The notes under the pieces are model-generated. The model was not told the origin of the DNA. It saw nothing but the letters and a program-made list of their open reading frames with translations, and did no database searches. Below are positions 1 to 5,305 of a stretch of 5,774 nt of DNA, piece after piece; the stretch's first letter is position 1; each line of letters opens with the position of its first letter. Source of the stretch: a bacterium (GTDB lineage Bacteria > Patescibacteriota > Minisyncoccia > JAJYZQ01); contig JAJYZQ010000034.1 in assembly GCA_021799835.1 (NCBI GenBank), positions 1 through 5,774 on the forward strand, read 5' to 3'. The translations under genes and the position numbers were made by a program.

Positions 1-1737
1 TGCCGATGGAGCAACGCCAACGACTTCATAGCCCGCCGCCTTGTACTGCTCAACGATCAGTGCCATCGATGTCGTTTTCCCGGCACCGGCGGCACCGACT
101 ATGCCTATGTGCCGGTCCTGGGTGGTCAAGGCCAACTCCACAGCGGCTCGCTGGCCCTGGGAGAACGCGAAGCCTTGCGAGGCCTCGCGCTCCCTGATGA
201 TGGCCGCTACTGCTCCGCTGGCGGGTTCAGGTCTATCATCATGCCGTCGCAAAGTGCCATCTCGCGATCTATCAGAACCCTCATTACCTGGCAAAACACC
301 TCGATCCGCCCGCTTCGGCTCTGCATCCAAATGGCGTTGGGACAATCCTTGCAACAGGTGTCCGGTGAGTGGTTCAGCTTTTTCAACGTAGGGGACTGCA
401 ACTGCTGTACGTCTGTCATGACTTAACTCCTCTTTAGTGAACGATGGTAACTCTTCCTTATCGGAAGCCTTTGAAACTTTCCCGATGATGGCCTCAGCCT
501 GGCCTTTCCCCTCTCGCGCTCTGGCCAAGATTTCAGCCTCGCGCAGCGAAGCCGCTTCGGTGGTGTAAGCCTGGGAGCGCAAACCCTTGGCTGCTCCGGC
601 ATCGATCAATCCCGCAGCCCGAGCCTCGATTGCCTTATCTATATCCTCGATCCTGACGCTACCCATCCCCGCCGCCAGCGCCGCTTGCCGTAGCTGATCT
701 TTAGAAAATGTCGTATCTCGCTCACTCAGATGCCTAACCGCACTTTGTATCGCCTGCTCCGGGGTGATGGCCTCGCGCCGATCCCCAGCCGCCGCCCGCG
801 CCTCTGCTGCTTCCCTGAGCGCCCCCGCTGGTACACCGGCATCGCGCAACTCCTGCCGCCACTCAAACCGCTGTTCTGTGGCCGAGAGTTCCCGCTTCTT
901 TACTCGCGTACGATTCTGCGCGGCCTCGCGCTCTTTCGCTGATACTCCCGACCGCTCACCGCCAATTTCAGCCTTAATGGCTTCCGACCTTGGAGAGAAA
1001 TGCTCGATCTGCTCTCTCGTGATCCCCTTGATTTCAAAGTCATTCCCTTTTCCCCACTCGATCTCATACCCCAAATCCATGAGGTATTTTGCCAGCGCGG
1101 CTTTGTAAATCGCGTCAGCCACCATCTTTTTCTCATTCTCGTGCCCCCAGTCGAGCTTCAAAGCGACCCATTGCCCATCTTCGCGCTGTGTCATGTTCGC
1201 AAAAATGACATGATCGTGTAGGTGCGGGGCAATCATCCCCGTAATGGAATCAGGTCGAGAATCTTCATGGGTATACCGTCCAGCAATAATATTGCCGGTG
1301 AACTCTGCCTCGATCCCGCCCTTGCCGCGCCTCGCGTACACCATCTCTTTTTCGACGTAAGCGATAGCGTCACGCACCGCCGCTTGGTGTGCAGCGACGA
1401 TCCTGCGATCCTCTACCGACATAATTGATACTGATTTGGGTGCGGATACAGTCAGTTCTTCCCCAAATCGCCGCGACTCTTGAGATTGCCCCCCGCGCCG
1501 GGAAATATCAGTACCATCAGGCGCTATCCCCGATAGCACTCTTATCATATCTTCCTGCTGTACCTCGCCGCGCAAACCGGCGATTTCCGCACCGCGGCCT
1601 AGCCATTCACTCTGAGCGCCGTGCTCGTAATAGCCAACTGCTTTTTCTTGATCGCGCTCATTGCGAGCATACTTAGCAACCGCAGCGGGCGACCCCTTGC
1701 CGCCCTTGCCGCTGGTGAGATGAGTCGCGCGAATCAT
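1..1737 (-). CDS. mobF: MobF (TrwC/TraI-type) conjugative relaxase-helicase, 3' end beyond window
   Basis: Relaxase that nicks oriT, stays covalently bound to the 5' end of the cut strand and unwinds it for transfer. The first 579 residues lie here and the frame is still open at base 1, so the helicase domain is cut off. Seen: N-terminal tyrosines Y23 and the pair Y36-Y37, followed by SEWLGRGAE, the equivalent of the TrwC region after its second Tyr pair; an SAPKS motif at 98-102; a metal-binding His triad H157, H174, H176 in PHLHDHVIFAN; a linker of about 240 residues with AAVRHL-like helicase-lead sequence; and a RecD-like helicase Walker A, GAAGAGKT, at 548-555. The ATG at 1737 is the first base of TAATG, overlapping the stop of the 60-aa gene by one base, so translation is probably coupled; the only SD-like run is GGGGGG. 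The family is secure from the motifs. The exact plasmid lineage is not. Confidence 0.95.
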   Translation of the reverse strand, partial: MIRATHLTSGKGGKGSPAAVAKYARNERDQEKAVGYYEHGAQSEWLGRGAEIAGLRGEVQQEDMIRVLSGIAPDGTDISRRGGQSQESRRFGEELTVSAPKSVSIMSVEDRRIVAAHQAAVRDAIAYVEKEMVYARRGKGGIEAEFTGNIIAGRYTHEDSRPDSITGMIAPHLHDHVIFANMTQREDGQWVALKLDWGHENEKKMVADAIYKAALAKYLMDLGYEIEWGKGNDFEIKGITREQIEHFSPRSEAIKAEIGGERSGVSAKEREAAQNRTRVKKRELSATEQRFEWRQELRDAGVPAGALREAAEARAAAGDRREAITPEQAIQSAVRHLSERDTTFSKDQLRQAALAAGMGSVRIEDIDKAIEARAAGLIDAGAAKGLRSQAYTTEAASLREAEILARAREGKGQAEAIIGKVSKASDKEELPSFTKEELSHDRRTAVAVPYVEKAEPLTGHLLQGLSQRHLDAEPKRADRGVLPGNEGSDRSRDGTLRRHDDRPEPASGAVAAIIREREASQGFAFSQGQRAAVELALTTQDRHIGIVGAAGAGKTTSMALIVEQYKAAGYEVVGVAPSA

Positions 1738-1919
1738 TATTCCCCCCAAAGCGCCTGGCTTACGGCCTGCGCTATTGTCTTTCGATACATCACATACCAG
1801 CGCAAATATCTTTCATCTCTGCGCAACTCTTTGTATCTTTCGTATGCCTCGCTTTTCTTCTGCGCGACTTTCATCAACTCGCGCTCAAGCGTTGCGGTGC
1901 GACGTTCGTATTTACTCAT
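1737..1919 (-). CDS. 60-aa basic, helical hypothetical protein coupled to the relaxase gene
   Basis: No known family recognised. The 60-residue product is rich in Arg, Lys, Glu and Tyr with regularly spaced charges, so a largely helical, possibly coiled-coil structure is expected; it has no signal peptide or membrane segment. The start is well supported: AAGGAG lies 8 bases before the ATG. The stop TAA shares one base with the relaxase ATG, the arrangement expected for two proteins made together. A relaxosome accessory or DNA-binding role would fit its position and basic character, but that is inference from context only. The plus-strand reading frames across this stretch have no such start signals. 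Confidence 0.75.
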   Translation of the reverse strand: MSKYERRTATLERELMKVAQKKSEAYERYKELRRDERYLRWYVMYRKTIAQAVSQALWGE

Positions 1920-1963
1920 AATTACATCTCCTTTTGTCAGCGTTCACTTATTACTGCATTTCC

Positions 1964-2455
1964 TCAACCTTTCCACTGCCGTGCGAAATACATCACCGCA
2001 TTTACATATTGCAGCCCGCCATGCTGATAAGTGAGCCGTCCGACCGTGTAAGCCGCAATCGAAATTTTGAGCGCACTAGGCCCAACAAAACCCCGGCCAG
2101 ACGCCCAGATGAGATTTTCTTTCAACAGCTTCACCGCAAACCGCGCCGAAAAACACGGATTCAGCGCATTGATTGAACGAATGTGCCATGCTTTGTACTG
2201 CGTTGTTTTGAAGCCAAAAGCGCCAACGGCGACCGGATGCCCGACACTTTCCAGATGATGAATAATGGCAAGCGCAGCGCCAGGATTTGCCGGGTGATAC
2301 ACCTTGAGCGTGACCGTATCGACAAGCTGTAGCGGATCACCGCTCTTTGCTGTTTCCGTTTGAGAAATACCGTAAGCAATCCGTCTCCAACCCTTCGGCG
2401 CGCAAGCGACGTACATTGCAGGTGTAGGCGCTTGGTAGGTGTCATGCGCAACCAT
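1964..2455 (-). CDS. Divergent VirB1-like (lytic transglycosylase fold) protein
   Basis: Probably 163 aa from the ATG at 2455, which has GGGG 6 bases upstream; another ATG lies at 2416 and the frame is open upstream to 2515. I read it as a distant VirB1/TrwN relative, the T4SS transglycosylases that open peptidoglycan for the channel. Landmarks fall in the right order and spacing: QTETAKSGDPLQL (E34 as the possible catalytic Glu, for the usual xxESGGNPLAI), VGHPVAVGAFGFK (74-83 region, for GLMQIN), a conserved-looking NPC at 99-101 (for DPC), AAYTVGR at 134-140 (for AYN-G), and YVNAV near 150 (for YVxxV). The Gln-Ile-Asn of GLMQIN and the Asn of AYN are replaced, so activity is uncertain. With the ATG start there is no signal peptide, odd for a periplasmic enzyme. 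A 44-base gap separates it from the 60-aa gene. A protein of unknown function remains possible. Confidence 0.6.
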   Translation of the reverse strand: MVAHDTYQAPTPAMYVACAPKGWRRIAYGISQTETAKSGDPLQLVDTVTLKVYHPANPGAALAIIHHLESVGHPVAVGAFGFKTTQYKAWHIRSINALNPCFSARFAVKLLKENLIWASGRGFVGPSALKISIAAYTVGRLTYQHGGLQYVNAVMYFARQWKG

Positions 2456-2555
2456 GCAGCACCCCGAAAACAAACTTCCCAAGGTGGGTAAGCGACCAAT
2501 ATACCGAATACGACTCTAAGCAAACTCTCGTGATTTTTAGCAACACATTAAGCAT
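2442..2555 (-). CDS. Possible 37-aa leader ORF before the VirB1-like gene
   Basis: A short frame begins with an ATG at 2555 that has a good Shine-Dalgarno sequence (GGGAGAG, with GGAG 6 bases before the ATG) and runs 37 codons to a TGA at 2442-2444. It overlaps the ATG at 2455 of the VirB1-like gene in a different frame by 14 bases. It lies in a stretch that otherwise holds no gene, between the upstream terminator and the VirB1-like gene. It could be a translated leader that couples ribosomes to the next gene, or the displaced N-terminus of that gene after a frameshift; the product is mildly hydrophobic but not a clear signal peptide. No homolog recognised. Confidence 0.25.
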   Translation of the reverse strand: MLNVLLKITRVCLESYSVYWSLTHLGKFVFGVLHGCA

Positions 2556-2574
2556 GGCACTCTCCCAGACATCT

Positions 2575-2613
2575 CCTACCTCTTACTGCAAAACATCAAC
2601 CCAAAAAAAGCCC
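2575..2613. repeat. 39-bp direct repeat, copy 1
   Basis: Matches 2947-2985 at 33 of 39 positions in the same orientation, offset exactly 372 bp. The core CTTACTGCAAAAC (2582-2594) matches the plus-strand palindrome GTTACGCAGTAAC, read on the opposite strand, at 10 of 13 positions, so it may be a weak operator. The right end runs into the A-tract of the terminator at 2603-2626. It lies upstream of the VirB1-like/60-aa/relaxase genes on the minus strand and downstream of the 89-aa gene. Confidence 0.85.
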
Positions 2614-2626
2614 GGCATGGCCGGGC
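2603..2626 (-). terminator. Factor-independent terminator of the 89-aa gene
   Basis: On the minus strand a perfect 7-bp GC stem (GCCGGGC/GCCCGGC on the plus strand, 2610-2616 with 2620-2626) with a 3-base loop is followed by seven T residues. It begins 20 bases after the TAA of the 89-aa gene and should stop transcripts from that gene before they reach the VirB1-like and relaxase genes, which would then need their own promoter. Confidence 0.9.
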
Positions 2627-2646
2627 GTTGCAGAAATCGGGAGTTA

Positions 2647-2916
2647 TTAGGGGGCAGGCTCGAAGTCGCTTGGAACGTGCTTTGCCCCCTTCGCAACATA
2701 AAGCAGCTTTTCACCAATGAAGAACACTCGATCAGTTTTGATAACGTAGTCCGGCAAACCACCGTCCATCTGTACTATGTATTGATGCGGCGGCACTCTT
2801 GCGACAACTTTTGCAAACCCGCCATTGAATGTAATCTTTTGTTGGGTAGCTGCTACCGCAGCCGTCGAGATCGCCGCAAGCAGCAAAAGTGAAGAGCAAA
2901 ACAGTATCGACTTCAT
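2647..2916 (-). CDS. 89-aa exported (periplasmic) hypothetical protein
   Basis: No family recognised. The product starts with a clear Sec signal peptide: M-K-S, a hydrophobic core at about 4-15, and an AVA-A cleavage site near residues 20-23, leaving a mature protein of about 66 residues with short beta-like stretches. The cysteine at position 7 is not in a lipobox, so this is soluble periplasmic rather than a lipoprotein. The ATG at 2916 is preceded by GGTGA at 5 bases; an in-frame TTG at 2934 has no such support and would spoil the signal peptide. It is transcribed alone, away from the RHH gene, ends in its own terminator, and is bracketed by 39-bp direct repeats. A role in entry exclusion or mating-pair function is possible but only from context. 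Confidence 0.8.
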   Translation of the reverse strand: MKSILFCSSLLLLAAISTAAVAATQQKITFNGGFAKVVARVPPHQYIVQMDGGLPDYVIKTDRVFFIGEKLLYVAKGAKHVPSDFEPAP

Positions 2917-2946
2917 AAAATCACCGTGAATCAAAGAGCAAGCCGC

Positions 2947-2985
2947 TCTACCCCTTACTGCAAAACCTCAACCCAGAAGCAGCCC
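2947..2985. repeat. 39-bp direct repeat, copy 2
   Basis: Partner of 2575-2613 (33 of 39 positions identical). It starts 31 bases upstream of the 89-aa gene's ATG, so it probably overlaps that gene's promoter. Core CTTACTGCAAAAC (2954-2966) is identical in both copies and resembles the GTTAC-N3-GTAAC operators of the RHH gene. A small hairpin, AGAGC-N5-GCTCT (2935-2949), abuts it on the left. Confidence 0.85.
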
Positions 2986-2991
2986 ACGGAC

Positions 2992-3019
2992 TTGTGTTAC
3001 TGAGTAATCATGCTATACT
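2992..3019 (+). promoter_or_regulatory. Extended -10 promoter of the RHH gene
   Basis: TGCTATACT at 3011-3019 is an extended -10 element (TG-N-TATACT, 5 of 6 to consensus in the hexamer). The -35 is weak: TTGTGT at 2992-2997 with a 16-bp spacer. Transcription would start near 3026, giving a leader of about 23 bases before the ATG at 3049. Operators lie on both sides, so repression by steric block is likely. Confidence 0.7.
2996..3008. promoter_or_regulatory. Operator O1, inverted repeat GTTAC-N3-GTAAT
   Basis: GTTACTGAGTAAT, one base short of a perfect 5+5 inverted repeat. It overlaps the -35 and spacer of the RHH promoter. Its centre is 24 bp from O2, a spacing near two and a quarter helical turns. 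Confidence 0.7.
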
Positions 3020-3032
3020 GTTACGCAGTAAC
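3020..3032. promoter_or_regulatory. Operator O2, perfect inverted repeat GTTAC-N3-GTAAC
   Basis: GTTACGCAGTAAC begins at the base after the -10 hexamer and covers the predicted start of transcription. A protein bound here would block the promoter. The RHH protein encoded immediately downstream is the likely ligand, by analogy with autoregulated RHH repressors. Confidence 0.75.
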
Positions 3033-3048
3033 GAACAGGAGCGCAGTG

Positions 3049-3291
3049 ATGGCAATGAGCAACGCAGAGCGGCAGCGGATCTACAGAAAGAGTCGGCGGA
3101 CGGCTGGCGATAATGGCGAGCGGCAACTGAATGTTTGGGTGACTACCCACGCCGCGCAATCTTTGACCTATCTCGCAAAGTATCACGGAGTAACCAAGCG
3201 GGAGATGCTGGAACGACTGATAAGCGCAGAGGATGCGCGCGTCACCCACGGCATGAGCGAGGCAGAGATTGATCGGTATGTTACCGAGTAA
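3049..3291 (+). CDS. 80-aa ribbon-helix-helix DNA-binding protein, probable autorepressor
   Basis: Small DNA-binding protein. A basic N-terminus (SNAERQRIYRKSRR, about 4-17) leads to an RHH fold: beta strand ERQLNVWV (24-31), helix A about 33-45, turn at G47, helix B about 49-60, then an acidic tail. RHH proteins bind palindromes as dimers through the paired strands. The start is the ATG at 3049, with AGGAG 7 bases upstream; an ATG at 3010 lies upstream of the -10 box and cannot be on the main transcript. It is the only plus-strand gene, set between the coupling-protein block and the relaxase block. In R388 the RHH protein TrwA both represses trwABC and binds oriT; a like dual role is plausible here but not shown. 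Replication-control repressors of CopB type are an alternative. Confidence 0.85.
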   Translation: MAMSNAERQRIYRKSRRTAGDNGERQLNVWVTTHAAQSLTYLAKYHGVTKREMLERLISAEDARVTHGMSEAEIDRYVTE

Positions 3292-3292
3292 C
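3280..3292. promoter_or_regulatory. Operator-like site O3 over the RHH gene's stop codon
   Basis: GTTACCGAGTAAC is a third, perfect GTTAC-N3-GTAAC repeat. It contains the last codons and the TAA stop (3289-3291). It sits 18 bases before the terminator of the facing coupling-protein operon. It could be a loop partner for O1/O2 about 255-280 bp away or a roadblock, or a binding site with a role at oriT. Confidence 0.55.
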
Positions 3293-3309
3293 ACGTCACC
3301 ACCAGGCAC

Positions 3310-3334
3310 AAAAAAGCCCGGCACATGGCCGGGC
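3310..3334 (-). terminator. Factor-independent terminator of the coupling-protein operon
   Basis: On the minus strand a perfect 7-bp GC stem (3316-3322 with 3328-3334), 5-base loop, then six T residues. It starts 25 bases after the TAG of the coupling ATPase. The T-tract is on one side only, so it stops minus-strand transcripts; RHH transcripts from the other side meet the hairpin without a T-tract. Stem sequence is the same as at 2610-2626. Confidence 0.9.
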
Positions 3335-3358
3335 TCGCAGTACCGCAGAGCGTATCGA

Positions 3359-4789
3359 CTACACTTCCCAGGGCAGCCGCCGCTGTGGCCGCGAAATGTG
3401 GTGCGGTTGGGTTTCCGCCCACGGCTGCGCCGGAATTGGCACAACAATTTTTGCAACACGCCCGCCAGTCCGTACATAGCCGATACGGTCTGGCAGATTC
3501 GCGATCTCGGCGGGCATAACTGCTCGCTCTATTACCAGGGATTCATTCGCACTGGTACTACTGCTCCCGCCAGAATTTTGCGAGTGCGAATCGCCCTCTG
3601 AAGTACCCCAGGATGCCCCTTGGCTCGACGATATAGTGATGCGCTTGCGCTGATACTCCCCTAACTCCTTGCTCATTTCATCGCAAGTTTCGGCATCATG
3701 AATGCGCAGGATCAAGCGATTTTTCGGAAGCCCGTAAACCACCGCAGCTTCTTCGCGCCCATACGTCTGACGAAGTTGTTGGATCGTTTGTAATCCGAGA
3801 ATGGCAGAAAGCCCATATTTGCGCCCTTCGGCCATGGCCGGAGCCAGGCTTGGCAGCTTTCCGAGACTTGGTAGCTCATCGAGACTGAGCCAAATGCGGC
3901 GGCTTGGCGACGGCTGCAAACTTAGGGCCGCGCGGACCACGGTATCTGTCCAAAGCGTAATCAAAGGCTTTAGCGCCTCTTGTTGACTCTTGCGCGAGAG
4001 CAAAAAAACCCATCGCCGGTCGTGATCAGATTCCACCCACCGCTTGAGGGAAAATCCGCGACCCTCGGCGTGCTGCTCAGGCGATATGTTATGAAGCAAG
4101 GCCAGCTTTTCAAGCCCGACAGCAAGCTGCGCCCGGACGCCAGAGAACGTCTTTTCCTGCCCCACGAGCCCAGATTTACCCATCTTGCGCACAAGCGCCA
4201 TGAGCACTTCATCGCTCTCATAGATGCCATACCGCAGCATATCATCCACGCACCGCGTGCCGAGCAATAATGCTTGGAGCACCGCCTGCGCGCTCTTCGA
4301 CCAAAACGGATCTTGCTGTCCGCTCGGTTCTGGGATGATGGCTTGCGAAAATGCAGGCAATTCATGCCGTTCAAGATCAGACCACGGATACCAACCCGCG
4401 TCACGCTCATCGAGCGGATTCAGGATAATATCGATGCCTGGCCGGTAAAATTGGCCGACCAGATCGCCCACCGGATCATATACAAGGGCTTTCTCGTCGC
4501 GCCGCCGAATTGCATCCAGCATCCATTTCAGGCTGAGACTTTTACCAGTCCCCGGCCCACCGGCGAGCAAAAAATGCTGCCATTCATCCTGAAAGTCTAT
4601 TGGCACATGGCCAATCTGTAGCTGATTCCGTACCAACTGCGACCACAGCCAATCTCGCATATTTTGTGGGGTACAATCTACGACTTTTGTACCGCGCACA
4701 TGCTCTTCCTGCGTCCCCGTTGCGGGGGGCGCAGGGCGAGTTGCGGCGATCATAGTTTGCACTGCGGCTTTACCAAATCGGCCGAACAT
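3359..4789 (-). CDS. traD: TraD/TrwB-family type IV coupling ATPase without membrane anchor
   Basis: Hexameric ATPase that brings the relaxase-DNA complex to the secretion channel. Seen in 476 residues: EEHVRGTKVV (28-37), typical of the start of the cytosolic part of TraD/TrwB; Walker A GGPGTGKS (77-84); YDPVGDL (104-110); NP at 124-125; Walker B with D304-E305 in WLSLDELPSLGKLPSL; the sensor-like GLQTIQQL (332-339); and a Ser/Gly-rich loop (about 387-414) before a conserved-type LP(D) region. The usual two N-terminal transmembrane helices are absent, and residues 1-27 are not hydrophobic enough to replace them. An in-frame TGA 4-6 bases upstream of the ATG excludes a longer start. It overlaps the 175-aa membrane-protein gene by 20 bases, with GGTGA as ribosome site. 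Family assignment is secure; the missing anchor makes it unusual (TrwB is about 507 aa). Confidence 0.93.
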   Translation of the reverse strand: MFGRFGKAAVQTMIAATRPAPPATGTQEEHVRGTKVVDCTPQNMRDWLWSQLVRNQLQIGHVPIDFQDEWQHFLLAGGPGTGKSLSLKWMLDAIRRRDEKALVYDPVGDLVGQFYRPGIDIILNPLDERDAGWYPWSDLERHELPAFSQAIIPEPSGQQDPFWSKSAQAVLQALLLGTRCVDDMLRYGIYESDEVLMALVRKMGKSGLVGQEKTFSGVRAQLAVGLEKLALLHNISPEQHAEGRGFSLKRWVESDHDRRWVFLLSRKSQQEALKPLITLWTDTVVRAALSLQPSPSRRIWLSLDELPSLGKLPSLAPAMAEGRKYGLSAILGLQTIQQLRQTYGREEAAVVYGLPKNRLILRIHDAETCDEMSKELGEYQRKRITISSSQGASWGTSEGDSHSQNSGGSSSTSANESLVIERAVMPAEIANLPDRIGYVRTGGRVAKIVVPIPAQPWAETQPHHISRPQRRLPWEV

Positions 4790-5297
4790 AGTTCACCCCC
4801 AAATCGCGCAAAGTCGAGATCATGCCATTAGTCCGCGGCCCATACTGCAATACCAGCCACGCAAGAGTGGAAAGCAAGAAAACAGCTATGCCTTGGTACA
4901 CTGCTAGATGCTGGCTGTGATCATGAAACTCACCGCTCAATAACCGCCCCCAGGCGGAAATGCCAAAAAACCATGCAACCAATGCTCCGACCCACCAACG
5001 CCCGGTCCAGTTATAGATTTTTATTTGCCAACCAACAGCCGCAGGATCTGACACGCTACTCGGGGTCGGTGCGACATTATTCAAGAAAATAAGGATGGCG
5101 ATGCAGAATGCCAAGCCTGCAAAACTGTGGACCCCGAATAACAGCGGAACCCCAAACCAAACCGCGTTGATAGCGACAATTCGCGCAAACCGACGTTTGA
5201 CTTCCAACCAAGAGCGCAAAATATTGACAACGCTTTCAATCTCTTGCTGCTGTTGCGCCTGCGCCTGCGCATTTTCGAGTTGATCGAAAATCGACAT
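4770..5297 (-). CDS. 175-aa four-helix membrane protein, likely partner/anchor of the coupling ATPase
   Basis: No named family recognised. A Gln/Ala/Glu-rich, probably coiled-coil N-terminus (about 6-30) is followed by two close membrane helices (about 37-54 and 56-73), a polar loop (about 76-100), and two further helices (about 101-119 and 132-151), then a cytosolic tail. Even helix number puts both ends on the same side, presumably the cytoplasm. The ATG at 5297 has GAGGTG 5-6 bases upstream. The last codons overlap the start of the coupling ATPase, which lacks its own membrane anchor, so this protein is a good candidate for the missing membrane part. In pIP501 the soluble coupling protein TraJ relies on the small membrane protein TraI; that is an analogy, not a homology claim. 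Confidence 0.8.
   Translation of the reverse strand: MSIFDQLENAQAQAQQQQEIESVVNILRSWLEVKRRFARIVAINAVWFGVPLLFGVHSFAGLAFCIAILIFLNNVAPTPSSVSDPAAVGWQIKIYNWTGRWWVGALVAWFFGISAWGRLLSGEFHDHSQHLAVYQGIAVFLLSTLAWLVLQYGPRTNGMISTLRDLGVNYVRPIW
4786..4797 (-). promoter_or_regulatory. Ribosome binding/start region of the coupling ATPase
   Basis: GGTGAACTATGT (minus strand) is identical to the start region of the 175-aa gene (5294-5305). It lies inside the last codons of that gene, so coupling of translation is likely. Confidence 0.6.
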
Positions 5298-5305
5298 AGT
5301 TCACC
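5294..5305 (-). promoter_or_regulatory. Ribosome binding/start region of the 175-aa gene
   Basis: GGTGAACTATGT fills the 8-base gap between the TGA of the 78-aa gene and the ATG at 5297. Identical 12-mer at 4786-4797. Confidence 0.6.

Noticed and set aside
1773..1780. TATTGTCT, resembling the R388 nic-region sequence TATTGTCTATAG
   Set aside because: Only eight bases match, it is inside the coding sequence of the 60-aa gene, and no flanking inverted repeat of the expected kind is seen.
1425..2034. Plus-strand open frames opposite the relaxase and the 60-aa gene
   Set aside because: They are mirror frames of well-supported minus-strand genes, lack ribosome sites, and show no recognisable domain.
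2456..2523. TTG starts at 2482 and 2523 for the VirB1-like gene or an alternative frame
   Set aside because: No ribosome site at the 2482 TTG; the frame from 2523 gives an Arg-rich, low-complexity-like product without landmarks, while the other frame carries the VirB1-like pattern.
2917..2934. TTG at 2934 as start of the 89-aa gene
   Set aside because: No Shine-Dalgarno sequence, and it would place polar residues before a clean signal peptide that starts at the ATG at 2916.
3010..3048. Upstream ATG at 3010 as start of the RHH protein
   Set aside because: The ATG lies before the -10 box and inside the operator region, has no ribosome site, and would add residues with no RHH character; the ATG at 3049 has AGGAG at 7 bases.
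3182..3194. ATCAC-GGA-GTAAC inside the RHH gene as a fourth operator
   Set aside because: Only one half-site is intact and the other matches 3 of 5; too weak to separate from coding sequence.
3013..3477. 154-aa minus-strand frame across the RHH gene and terminator
   Set aside because: It runs through the terminator stem, both operators and the antisense of the RHH gene, and shows no domain.
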